Shown here: positions 27,304 to 35,325 of the stretch, piece by piece
How the letters are laid out: each line of letters begins with the position of its first letter
Position numbering within the stretch: position 1 is the stretch's first letter
NCBI RefSeq assembly: GCF_030295385.1
Contig: NZ_AP027079.1
Coordinates: forward strand, 992,001 to 1,056,000
Source: Geothrix oryzae
GTDB lineage: Bacteria > Acidobacteriota > Holophagae > Holophagales > Holophagaceae
DNA: 64,000 nucleotides
Direction: 5' to 3'
Translations under genes and position numbers: made by a program
Notes under the pieces: model-generated
What the model saw: the letters and a program-made list of their open reading frames with translations, nothing else
The model's database searches: none
Told to the model about the DNA's origin: nothing

Positions 27304-27357
27304 GGACGCGACATCAAGTCGCGTCCTCCACATCCCACTCGCAGGTCCAAATCCTGC
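27304..27357. other. Hairpin plus tRNA T-arm-like stem-loop
   Basis: A perfect 9-bp stem (GGACGCGAC, loop ATCAA, GTCGCGTCC; 27304-27326) is followed by GCAGG-TCCAAAT-CCTGC (27341-27357). The second element is identical to the T-arm of the nearby tRNA-fMet gene except for one loop base, but lies on the opposite strand. No acceptor stem or D-arm can be built around it, so it looks like a tRNA fragment or chance mimic and not a gene. Confidence 0.4.
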
Positions 27358-27376
27358 CGCCCGTCTCCGGCGTACG

Positions 27377-27402
27377 CGAAAACCGGAGCACTCGGCTCCG
27401 GT
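27377..27402 (-). terminator. Rho-independent terminator of tRNA-fMet
   Basis: On the minus strand a perfect 7-bp stem, ACCGGAG/CTCCGGT with a 7-base loop, is followed by TTT (TTTT counting the last stem base). It begins 12 bases downstream of the tRNA 3' end. Confidence 0.7.
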
Positions 27403-27414
27403 CATCGGTTCGAT

Positions 27415-27491
<77 letters not shown>

Positions 27492-27502
27492 GTAGGAGTT
27501 CG

Positions 27503-27530
27503 AGTGTAGCAGGGATTGCGGGAACGGCAA
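27503..27530 (-). promoter_or_regulatory. Likely sigma-70-type promoter of tRNA-fMet
   Basis: On the minus strand TTGCCG (27525-27530) and TACACT (27503-27508) are separated by 16 bases. The -10 is preceded by TGC, an extended -10 form. Position fits a start a few bases before the tRNA 5' end at 27491. Confidence 0.5.
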
Positions 27531-27582
27531 GGACGCACCTTGGGCGGGTGTTGGTATGCTCGACGGACGCTCGGGAGGTTCG

Positions 27583-29529
27583 ATGAGACGCCACATGGTG
27601 GCTGCGCTGGTGCTGCTCGTGGCCACGGGGCTGGGGGCGGGGCCGCGGACCTGGACGCCGGAGAAGTGGTTCGACAAGGCGAAGTCGCCGAGGATCGCCA
27701 ACTACCGCATTGAGGCGGTGCTGGACTTCGAGCACAAGACGCTGGAGGGGACGGAGACCCTTTCCTGGCGCAATACGGGCACGGCCCCCACCCAGGAACT
27801 GCCGCTGCATCTCTACCTGAACGCCTTCAAGGGCCCCCAGAGCCTGTTCGTGAAGGAGAGCGGCGGGCGCCTGCGTTCCGATCATCAGGACCGGCCGGCC
27901 GAGGCCTCCTCCTGGGGCTACTGCCGGCTCCTCAGCGTGCGGATGGAGGGCCGGGAGTTGCAGGGCCATGTGGGCGAGGACGAGACGGTCCATTGGCTGA
28001 GGCTGCCGCGGGCCGTGGCCCCCGGGGAGACCATCCACCTGGAGATCACCTGGGAGAACCGCTATCCGAAGGTCTTCGCCCGCAGCGGCTGGGCCGGCGA
28101 CTTCCTCATGTCTGGCCAGTGGTTCCCGAAGGTGGGCGTCTATCAGGGCGACCGCTGGAACTGCCATGCCTACCATGCCAATACGGAGTTCTTTGCCGAT
28201 TTCGGCGTCTACGATGTGGCCCTGTCCCTGCCGAACGCGCTGGGGCTGGCCCATACGGGCACCCAGACCAACTTCATTACCGAGATCGAGAAGGATCCCA
28301 AGCGGCCGCTGAATGTGATCTGGCGCCTCCATGCGGAGGATGTGCATGATTTCGCCTGGGCCGTGATGCCCCGGGAGAGCTGGCGGAAGCCCGCCATGCA
28401 CGAGTACCGCGGCGTGCAGGTGTTCTACTACATCGACGACCGCCACCGGGGAAGTTTCCAGCGGCAGCGGCGCGCCGTGGAGAACGCCCTGCGCTGGAGC
28501 GAGGAGTGGTATTTCAAATACCCCTATCCGACGCTGACGGTGATCGACACACCCGAGCAGGCCGAAGGCGCGGACGGGATGGAATACCCCACCCTCATCA
28601 CCGCCGGTTCGGTGGGGTTCGACCCCCTGCAGCGCCGCCTGGAACCCGAGCAGGTGACCGTCCACGAGTTCGGCCACCAGTTCTTCTACGGCATGCTGGC
28701 CAGCAACGAGTTCGAGGAGCCCTGGCTGGATGAGGGCATCAACACCTGGTTCACGCACAAGGCCTTGGAGCGCACTTATCACAGCCTGCTCAGCAGCCGG
28801 AGATTCCGGGTGTCCACGGACTTCCTGGAGTGGGGGGGCTATTGGAGCCTGCCCTCCGCCGATCCGCTGACGCGATTCGGGTTCAAGACCCTCAATGCCC
28901 ATAGCTACTCCGTCACCGCCTACGGCAAGGCCACCCAGGTGCTCAACCAGCTCGAGGCGATGCTGGGCCGGCCGGTGATGGAGCAGGTCATGCGCACCTA
29001 TGCCCAGGAGATGGCCTTCCGGCATCCGACCCGGCAGGACTTCAAGCGCATCGCCGAGCGGGTGTCGGGTCGCGACCTCTCCGCGTTCTGGCGGGATTTC
29101 GTGGAGGGCACCGAGGTGCTCGACTACGCCATCCGCGGCGCGAGGACCCAGGAGGTCACCCAGGGCGGCTGGCTGTTCTCCGAGAAGGGGCCCGTCTTCG
29201 CGGCGCCGCAGCCCGCAGCGCCCGGCCGGGTGGGTTCCATCACCCTCGAGCGGAAAGGCGGCCTCAAAGTGCCGATCACGCTGTGGGTGCGGCTGGAGAA
29301 CCGGGAGGAGCAGCGGCTCGTCTGGGACGGCCAGGATCGATGGATCACCTACGAGTTCAACTCGCCCGTGGTGGCGGCAGTCCTGGATCCCGACGGCAAC
29401 TATCCGATGCTCAAGGACCGGCTCCACGCCAGCTATACCTCGAAGCCCGTGCGGCGGGGATTCCACTACTGGTCGCACCTGGTCTGGGGCACGGTGGCCG
29501 GATGGCTCCAGGGCTGCGGGATCGGGTGA
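27583..29529 (+). CDS. Exported M1-family metallopeptidase
   Basis: A 648-residue protein with a signal peptide (VAALVLLVATGLGAG). After an N-terminal beta domain comes the gluzincin catalytic site: HEFGH at 361-365, then an 18-residue gap to Glu384 in LDEGINTW, the complete HExxH-x18-E zinc site. The exopeptidase loop equivalent to GAMEN is DGMEYP. The C-terminal ~120 residues form a beta-sandwich-like tail. The ATG at 27583 follows GGGAGG. M1 enzymes remove N-terminal residues from peptides; export suggests processing of external or periplasmic peptides. The gene is convergent with the next one. Confidence 0.92.
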   Translation: MRRHMVAALVLLVATGLGAGPRTWTPEKWFDKAKSPRIANYRIEAVLDFEHKTLEGTETLSWRNTGTAPTQELPLHLYLNAFKGPQSLFVKESGGRLRSDHQDRPAEASSWGYCRLLSVRMEGRELQGHVGEDETVHWLRLPRAVAPGETIHLEITWENRYPKVFARSGWAGDFLMSGQWFPKVGVYQGDRWNCHAYHANTEFFADFGVYDVALSLPNALGLAHTGTQTNFITEIEKDPKRPLNVIWRLHAEDVHDFAWAVMPRESWRKPAMHEYRGVQVFYYIDDRHRGSFQRQRRAVENALRWSEEWYFKYPYPTLTVIDTPEQAEGADGMEYPTLITAGSVGFDPLQRRLEPEQVTVHEFGHQFFYGMLASNEFEEPWLDEGINTWFTHKALERTYHSLLSSRRFRVSTDFLEWGGYWSLPSADPLTRFGFKTLNAHSYSVTAYGKATQVLNQLEAMLGRPVMEQVMRTYAQEMAFRHPTRQDFKRIAERVSGRDLSAFWRDFVEGTEVLDYAIRGARTQEVTQGGWLFSEKGPVFAAPQPAAPGRVGSITLERKGGLKVPITLWVRLENREEQRLVWDGQDRWITYEFNSPVVAAVLDPDGNYPMLKDRLHASYTSKPVRRGFHYWSHLVWGTVAGWLQGCGIG

Positions 29530-29550
29530 AGTCCCCTTCGCAGGATGGAC

Positions 29551-30513
29551 TCAGGGACGCGGCGGGGCCGCATCCCCCATGCGGATGGTCCTGACGGTTC
29601 CCTGGGCGTCGAGGTCGATGAGGATGGGGAACCAGACCAGGCCCAGCGCCTCGAAGGCCGGCCGGCTGGGGGCGAAGCGGGCGGTCCTTCCGGCCGCCTG
29701 GAGGCGCGCGGCGAGCGCCCGGCCCTCATCGAGGAGGTTTTCGGGAAGGCTGGCGCCCCGGGCATCCAGGCCGGCCTCGGTGCTGGGAATGACCCAGGCC
29801 ACGCGGGGCGGAAGGTCCGGCAGCGGTCCCTCGCCGGCCGGGCAGATCCACACCTGGGGAGCCCCCAGCTGATCCAGTCGCAGATCCTGGTAGTCCAGGC
29901 CCGGCAGGCTCCACAGGCGCAGATCCGGCGTGGGACCGCCCAGCAGGCCGAAGAGGCGCTGGAAGCCCGCCACGATGGACTCTGTCTCCGGCGTGGCGAG
30001 GGCCTTGAGTGCGGCGAACCTGGTCTCGTCCTTGTCCGCCAGGGCCCAGCAGAGGGCGTGGCGCAGGGCATAGCCGCGCGTGAGCGCCGGACCCGCGGCC
30101 AGGAGGCGGTCCTCCCACGCCTGCCGCACCTCGGGGGGGAAGCGCCCCAGGCGGACCTGGGCCTGGCCCCAGCGCCAGAGGGCCAGGGCCGTGCCGGATT
30201 GGCGGAGGGGGAGGGCCGCGAGGCGCCTCCCGCGTTGGCCGGGGGGGGCCTTCAGCAGGGCCCGCAGCGCTTCCGCCTCCCGGTGGGCCGCCCCAGGGGG
30301 GAAAGGGTTGGTCGGCAGGGCGGTCCCGGAGTCGAAAGTGGCGGCGGCCCGCAGCCACCGGTCGGCCGCCGCGCCCGGACCGGGCGGCGCCGGGGGTAGG
30401 GGGCGGCCCCAGTCGTAGGCCTCGAGGAGGCGCTCCTCCCGCTCGGCGGGCGTTGGCGGCGCGGGCCGGATCTCGGCCGGGGGCGAGGAAGGGGATGGAA
30501 CGGTCAGCAACAC
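29551..30513 (-). CDS. Protein of unknown function
   Basis: A 320-residue protein, Pro/Ala-rich at the N-terminus, then helical (EALRALLKAPPGQRGRRLAAL and further Leu/Ala-rich helices to ~190). The C-terminal half contains APQVWICPAGEGPLPDLPPRVAWVIPS and ALGLVWFPILIDLDAQGTVRTIRMG, which faintly recalls a thioredoxin-like or TlpA-type ending, but no CxxC is present. The start is GTG at 30513, with AAGGGAG upstream. No signal peptide is seen. It is divergent from pyrF, and I do not recognise the family. Confidence 0.7.
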   Translation of the reverse strand: MLLTVPSPSSPPAEIRPAPPTPAEREERLLEAYDWGRPLPPAPPGPGAAADRWLRAAATFDSGTALPTNPFPPGAAHREAEALRALLKAPPGQRGRRLAALPLRQSGTALALWRWGQAQVRLGRFPPEVRQAWEDRLLAAGPALTRGYALRHALCWALADKDETRFAALKALATPETESIVAGFQRLFGLLGGPTPDLRLWSLPGLDYQDLRLDQLGAPQVWICPAGEGPLPDLPPRVAWVIPSTEAGLDARGASLPENLLDEGRALAARLQAAGRTARFAPSRPAFEALGLVWFPILIDLDAQGTVRTIRMGDAAPPRP

Positions 30514-30562
30514 GGAGCTCCCTTGATGGCAGAATGATCCTCCGCATCATACGGGAGTCGTC

Positions 30563-31291
30563 TTGAGCCCTGCCCCTGCCAACCTCACGCCTCGGGAGCG
30601 CCTCGTGGTGGCCCTCGACCTGCCCACGGCCAAGGAGGCCCTGGCCATGGCGGATCGCCTGGCGGGCCGGGTGGGCATGCTGAAGGTGGGGCTGGAACTG
30701 TTCTGCGCCGAAGGGCCCGCCTTCGTGAAGGAGCTGCAGGCCCGGGTGCCGGTGTTCCTGGACCTGAAGCTCCACGACATCCCCACGACCGTGCGCCGGG
30801 CCCTGGAGGTGCTGCTCCAGCTGGATCCCCGCCTCATCAATGTCCACGCCCAGGGCGGTCCCGCCATGCTGGAGGCCGCGGTCGAAGCCGTGCGCGCCCA
30901 TCGGGCCGCCGGGGGCCGCACGGAACTGCTGGCGGTGACGGTGCTGACCAGCCTGGACCGGGAGGCCCTGGCGGCCCTGGGCCATGCGGGCCGGCCCGAA
31001 GATCTGGCCCTGGCCTACGCGAAGCTGGCCCAGCAGGCCGGCTGCGGCGGCGTCGTCTGCTCGGCCTGGGAGGCGGGCAGCATCCGCGAGGCCTGCGGCG
31101 AGGCCTTTCATCGCTTGACCCCGGGCATCCGGCCCGCGGGTGTCGCCACCCAGGATCAGGCCCGCGTCATGACGCCCGCCCAGGCCCTGAAGCAGGGCTC
31201 CACCTGGTTGGTGGTGGGCCGGCCCATCACCCATGCGGCGGATCCCGCGGCGGCCGCGGAGGGCATCGTGGCGGAGATGGAAGGCCGATGA
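30563..31291 (+). CDS. pyrF: Orotidine 5'-phosphate decarboxylase
   Basis: A 242-residue PyrF, catalysing decarboxylation of OMP to UMP, the last step of de novo pyrimidine synthesis. Seen: VVALDLPTAKEAL, the catalytic DxKxxD as FLDLKLHDIPTT, LINVHAQGG, VTVLTSLD, TPGIRPAG and LVVGRPITHA. Length is normal for the bacterial short form. The start appears to be TTG at 30563, preceded by GGGAG. The following membrane-protein gene overlaps its stop, so translation is coupled. Confidence 0.97.
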   Translation: MSPAPANLTPRERLVVALDLPTAKEALAMADRLAGRVGMLKVGLELFCAEGPAFVKELQARVPVFLDLKLHDIPTTVRRALEVLLQLDPRLINVHAQGGPAMLEAAVEAVRAHRAAGGRTELLAVTVLTSLDREALAALGHAGRPEDLALAYAKLAQQAGCGGVVCSAWEAGSIREACGEAFHRLTPGIRPAGVATQDQARVMTPAQALKQGSTWLVVGRPITHAADPAAAAEGIVAEMEGR

Positions 31292-31830
31292 CCGTCGGTT
31301 CCCCCCTCGTCTTCCGGCCCTCCTTCGCCCAGCGCGCCATGGCCGTCCTGCTCTTCGCGGGCTCCTGGCTGGTGGGCGTGCGCGCTCTGGCCCAGATTCT
31401 CGAACGGCTCCCCGTCCTGCGGGCCTCCCTGAAGGTGGCCGAGGCCGCGAGCGAACCCACCTGGTCCTTCTGGGTTGCCGTCGTGGCGGCCATCGGCGCC
31501 GTGGTGGCCGGCAGCCTGCTCCTCATCGGCACCCTGCTGGGGGTGCTGCTGGTGGAGGGCTCCCAGGTGCTGGTGGACGAGCTGGGTCTCACCGTCGAGC
31601 ACAACGCGCTGCCGGCGCCCCTGGCGAGGAAGCTGGGCGCAGGGCGCCTGCTCTGGAAGCGGATCTCCCGCCTGGAGCGGTCCGGACCCTTCTTCGTGGT
31701 GCGCGGGGGCGGCGAACCCGGCCGCACCGGCCCCGCCGATCCGGTTCTCCGCTTCCTCCTGGTGGATGAGCTGGAGCGGCTGGTGCTCATGGTGCTGGAG
31801 CGCAGCCCCAACCTGAAGCACGAGGACTGA
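31288..31830 (+). CDS. Membrane protein of unknown function
   Basis: A 180-residue protein with two hydrophobic segments, about 18-38 (AVLLFAGSWLVGVRALAQIL) and 60-90 (WVAVVAAIGAVVAGSLLLIG), and a polar C-terminal half with LLVEGSQVLVDELGLTVEHN and FRFLLVDELE-like strands. It overlaps the pyrF stop by 4 bases and the pnuC start by one, so it belongs to a pyrF-pnuC operon. No domain is recognised; a bacterial PH-like accessory protein is one possibility. Confidence 0.75.
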   Translation: MTVGSPLVFRPSFAQRAMAVLLFAGSWLVGVRALAQILERLPVLRASLKVAEAASEPTWSFWVAVVAAIGAVVAGSLLLIGTLLGVLLVEGSQVLVDELGLTVEHNALPAPLARKLGAGRLLWKRISRLERSGPFFVVRGGGEPGRTGPADPVLRFLLVDELERLVLMVLERSPNLKHED

Positions 31831-32411
31831 TGCCGGGTTGGATGGAGGTCTTCGGGGTCCTCACCGGCGCCGCCTGCGTGGCCCTGCTGGTGCGCCAGAA
31901 CATCTGGAACTGGCCGCTCGGCATCGCCAACAACCTGGTTTTCATCGCCCTGTTCTACCGCAGCGGCCTCTACGCGGATGTCGGGCTGCAGGGCTTCTAC
32001 ATCGCCATCTCGATCTACGGGTGGTGGAGCTGGCTCCATGGGGGGCGGGACCATGGCGCCCTGACCGTCACCCGGGTCAAGCCGGCGATGGGCGTCCTGC
32101 TCGCGGGGGTGGTCGCGGGCATCACGATCACCTTGACCTGGCTGCTCCGCCGGTACACGAACAGCACCGTGCCCGTGTTGGATTCCCTGATCACGGCCCT
32201 CAGCCTCGTCGCCCAGTTCATGATGACCCGCAAATGGATCGAAAACTGGCTGGTGTGGCTCACGGCCAACTGCATCTCCGTGGGGCTGCTGATCTACAAG
32301 GGGCTCTATGTGACCAGCGCGCTGTACCTCGTCTACCAGGTGCTGTGCGTCATGGGTCTGCTGGAATGGCGGCGGGCGCTGAAGGCGGAGGCTACATCTT
32401 CGGCCGGCTGA
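31830..32411 (+). CDS. pnuC: Nicotinamide riboside/mononucleotide transporter PnuC
   Basis: A 193-residue inner-membrane protein with about seven TM segments. The PnuC signature is clear: RQNIWNWPLGIANNLVFIALFYRSGLYADVGLQ, then ISIYGWWSWLHGG and MMTRKWIENWLVWLTANCISVGLLIYKGLY. PnuC imports nicotinamide riboside for NAD salvage. Its ATG overlaps the previous stop by one base. The gene ends tail-to-tail with the radical SAM gene, overlapping by 20 bases. Confidence 0.94.
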   Translation: MPGWMEVFGVLTGAACVALLVRQNIWNWPLGIANNLVFIALFYRSGLYADVGLQGFYIAISIYGWWSWLHGGRDHGALTVTRVKPAMGVLLAGVVAGITITLTWLLRRYTNSTVPVLDSLITALSLVAQFMMTRKWIENWLVWLTANCISVGLLIYKGLYVTSALYLVYQVLCVMGLLEWRRALKAEATSSAG

Positions 32412-34047
32412 GGTAGGCTTCGGCGCCCTTCATCTCGGCGGTGGGGCCGTGGGCTGGTTTCTTGGCCCGGGCCTTGGTCTGCTTGAGGCCCCACAGGCCC
32501 GCCAGCTCGGTGGCTTCGGGATTGCCGGGCGCCAAGGCCAGCACTTCGGCCAGGTCGGCGCGGGCCCGGTCCAGCTGTCCGAGTTTCTCCCGCAGCAGGG
32601 CGCGCTTCATGAAGCCCCAGGGGTTGGCGGGTTCCCGGGCGATGATCTCGGCGTACTCGGCTTCGGCTTCGGAGAAGCGCCCTTCTTCTTCGGCGGCCTC
32701 GCCGCAGAGCAGGTTGGTGACGGCGCAGAAGCCCAGCCAGCGCTTCTGCTCGGCGAATTCGGCGGGCGTGAAGCGGGACTTCGCCTTGGCCTGCTGGGCC
32801 ACCTGGTCGATGTGCCGCAGGGCCTTCTCGGTGTGGGCGTCGACCCGCGCAAAGACCTCGGCGTCGCCGCTGGCCCGGTAGAAATCCTTCTGGATGCGGC
32901 CCTCGGCGCGGTACTGGTCGAACATCCGCGTTCCCGGGTAGAGGGCCAGGGGGCTGATCTGGCAGTCCTGGGGCCGGGTGTCCCGGACGAAGGTCGCGGT
33001 CTCCTCCACATCCGCCCAGGTCTCGCCGGGGATGCCGGTGATGAGGTAGATGCCCAGGTTCATGCCCACCTTGCGCACCAGGCCCAGGGCCTTCCTCGCA
33101 TGGCGCAGGTTGGTGCCCTTGTCCAACAGCTGGAGCACCCGCTCGCTGCCGTGCTCCACGCCGAACTGCATGAACTCGCAGCCGGCGCGCTTCATGGCCA
33201 CCAGGCGGTCCTCGTCCACCAGGTTCACGCGGCTCTGGCAGTTCCACAGGGGGTGGAGGCCGCTGTCCTGGATGCCCCTCATGAGGGTGAGCACGCGGTC
33301 GCGGTTGGCGGTGAAGGTGTCGTCCCGGAAGCTGAAGTAGGTGAGGCCGTGCTGCTCCCGGAGCATTCGCATCTCGCGCAGCACCGACGGGGCGCTGCGG
33401 AAGCGGATGGAAGTCCCCCAGAACTCCGGGGTATTGCAGAAGTTGCAGGTGGCCGGGCAGCCGCGGCTGGTGCTCAGGTAGGCCAGTTGGCCCACATCGT
33501 TCAGAAAATCCGCCTCCAGGTGCTCGGCGGGAATGCCCACCCCATCGAGATCTTCCAGGGGCGGCTGAGGCAGGGTGGGGCCCTCGCGGAGGATGAGGCC
33601 CGGCGTTCGCCGCCAGAGATCCGAACCGGGGGCCGCCTTCAGCCGCTCGGCGATTCCCAGGAGCACGGCTTCACCTTCGCCCTGCACGATGGCATCCAGC
33701 GCGGGACAGTCCTCGAAGACCTCTTCGGCCAGGTGGGTGGGGTGGGGGCCGCCGGCCAGGAGGATGGCCTCCGGGCAGGCCTCCCGGGCCCAGGCCAGCA
33801 GCTCGTAGGACCGCTTCCGGTTGAAGGTGAACATGGAGACGCCCATCACTGCCGGGTTCTGGGCCTTCAGGTAGGCCAGGATCTCCTTCCGGCCCCGGCC
33901 GCTCAGGTTGGCCACCCGGCAGGGAAAGGCACGGGACTTCAGCATCGCCTGCAGGTAGCCGAGACCAATGGGAAGGAAAGTCATCCATTCATCCCCGAAG
34001 CCGCTTCGGGGGGCGCTGTAGGCGAGTAGGGTGCGGGGCGGGGGCAT
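32392..34047 (-). CDS. B12-binding-domain radical SAM protein with C-terminal TPR-like region
   Basis: A 551-residue class B-type radical SAM protein. The N-terminal ~150 residues form a cobalamin-binding-like Rossmann domain (IGLGYLQAMLKSR, MGVSMFTFNRKRSYELL, LLAGGPHPTHLAEEVF, IVQGEGE). The radical SAM core has the cluster motif GCPATCNFC (CxxxCxxC) followed by NTPEFWG and FGVEHGSERVL, GIYLITGIPGET. A helical C-terminal ~130 residues contains TPR-like pairs (EAEAEYAEIIAREPANPWGF, DRARADLAEVLALAPGNPEA). The substrate is unknown; related proteins methylate or rearrange diverse metabolites. No cobalamin-binding DxHxxG is seen, so B12 use is unproven. Confidence 0.88.
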   Translation of the reverse strand: MPPPRTLLAYSAPRSGFGDEWMTFLPIGLGYLQAMLKSRAFPCRVANLSGRGRKEILAYLKAQNPAVMGVSMFTFNRKRSYELLAWAREACPEAILLAGGPHPTHLAEEVFEDCPALDAIVQGEGEAVLLGIAERLKAAPGSDLWRRTPGLILREGPTLPQPPLEDLDGVGIPAEHLEADFLNDVGQLAYLSTSRGCPATCNFCNTPEFWGTSIRFRSAPSVLREMRMLREQHGLTYFSFRDDTFTANRDRVLTLMRGIQDSGLHPLWNCQSRVNLVDEDRLVAMKRAGCEFMQFGVEHGSERVLQLLDKGTNLRHARKALGLVRKVGMNLGIYLITGIPGETWADVEETATFVRDTRPQDCQISPLALYPGTRMFDQYRAEGRIQKDFYRASGDAEVFARVDAHTEKALRHIDQVAQQAKAKSRFTPAEFAEQKRWLGFCAVTNLLCGEAAEEEGRFSEAEAEYAEIIAREPANPWGFMKRALLREKLGQLDRARADLAEVLALAPGNPEATELAGLWGLKQTKARAKKPAHGPTAEMKGAEAYLSRPKM

Positions 34048-34124
34048 GGGGTCCGAAAGCAGAGCTTTTCAGTGTACGGAACGGAATCCATGATGCATAC
34101 AGACATTCCGAAGGCGAGGGGGAC

Positions 34125-35264
34125 TTGGCGGGCAACCTGATCCGAAATCCGGAAGCGGTCGAGGAGATCCTCAGACGCGCCTGCGACCGGCGGGAGCTGA
34201 TGATCCTGGTCACGCCCTACCTCCGTTTCGAATCGTCGTTCCTGCGCCTGGAGGGCCATGACCTCCAGGCCGCCGCCACCATGGGGCGGGAGGATGCCCT
34301 GTACGGCCTGCGTAATGCCGACCTGCGCCTGCGGTTCCCCCACGGTGTGAGCTTCCTGGAAGCCTCCACCCAGCTCCTCGGCTTCGGCATGGCCGAGGGG
34401 CGCCGGACCCTGCGCCTGGCGGTCCCCGAGACCCTCTACGAGGAAGACCACCGGTCGGCCTACCGGGTGGAGCGGGTGGGCCGGGTGCCCGTGACCTTCA
34501 GCACCCCCAAGTACGACCTCGTCACGGGGACGCTGGTGGACATCAGCACCACCGGGGCTCGGATCTACAGCACCCGGGACATCCTGGAAGGGGAGCTCCA
34601 GGCCGGGGACGAGATGGCCGTGACCATCTCCCTGGTGGAAGGCATCCGGATCAACACGAAGGTCAAGGTCCGCCATGTGCATGGCCGGACCTTCGGGATC
34701 GAGTTCCGGCCCCAGTTGGACGAGCGGGTGCTGCACCCCCTCTCCCGGTGGGTCTTCGAGCACCGGGAGGAGGACCTGGAACGGATCTCCCGGCGGGGTG
34801 TCGAAACCGCCGCGGCCGCGGATGAGACCCGCACGGCCGCCACCCCGCCCAGGGGGCTCGCGCTGGTGTCCGGAGACGCGGCGCTCGAGGGGACGCTTCA
34901 GAATCTCCTGGGGGGGCTCCAGCCCCTGCACCGCGTGGCGCCGACGGTCTCCGCGATCAAGGAGGCCCTGGCCCAGCATCCGGCGCTGCTGCTCTTCCAT
35001 GTGCCCAGCCTGGGGCTGGACGAGCGGCGGCGGATGAAGGCCCTCCTGGAACCCGTCCAGGGCCGCGTGCCCTTCCTGCTGCTGGGCACGGGCATCGAGG
35101 GCGGTCCCCTGCTCGAACTGGGCACCGAACTGAAGGCCACCGTCTCCATCGTGTTCAACCCGGAACGGGGCACCTTCTTCCAGCGCCTCGTCCAGGGGGT
35201 GCTGCGCCGCACCTACGAAGGCGGGGAGTCCCCCATGGCGCCGGTGGAGCCCGAACCGTCCTGA
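34125..35264 (+). CDS. PilZ-domain protein with C-terminal receiver-like domain
   Basis: A 379-residue protein in three parts. An N-terminal YcgR-N-like segment covers 1-100. The PilZ domain (~105-215) holds both c-di-GMP motifs: RSAYR (Arg110-Arg114, RxxxR) and DISTTG (139-144, DxSxxG). A C-terminal ~130-residue region ([37 protein letters not shown]) looks like a response-regulator receiver fold without a clear phospho-acceptor. The TTG at 34125 follows GAGGGGG. The PilZ motifs predict c-di-GMP binding; the output is unknown. It is divergent from the radical SAM gene. Confidence 0.88.
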   Translation: MAGNLIRNPEAVEEILRRACDRRELMILVTPYLRFESSFLRLEGHDLQAAATMGREDALYGLRNADLRLRFPHGVSFLEASTQLLGFGMAEGRRTLRLAVPETLYEEDHRSAYRVERVGRVPVTFSTPKYDLVTGTLVDISTTGARIYSTRDILEGELQAGDEMAVTISLVEGIRINTKVKVRHVHGRTFGIEFRPQLDERVLHPLSRWVFEHREEDLERISRRGVETAAAADETRTAATPPRGLALVSGDAALEGTLQNLLGGLQPLHRVAPTVSAIKEALAQHPALLLFHVPSLGLDERRRMKALLEPVQGRVPFLLLGTGIEGGPLLELGTELKATVSIVFNPERGTFFQRLVQGVLRRTYEGGESPMAPVEPEPS

Positions 35265-35325
35265 AGGATGTCAAGCCTCGTTCGGCCCTGGCGAAACCGC
35301 TAGAATCAAGGCTTCCGGAGCCTCC

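Noticed and set aside
27270-27365. A tRNA or tRNA-Sec-like gene on the plus strand, suggested by a T-arm and a long stem-loop with TCA in the loop
   Set aside because: The anticodon-type stem is 9 bp with a 5-base loop, U33 is missing, no D-arm or CCA end can be drawn, and the acceptor ends pair poorly.
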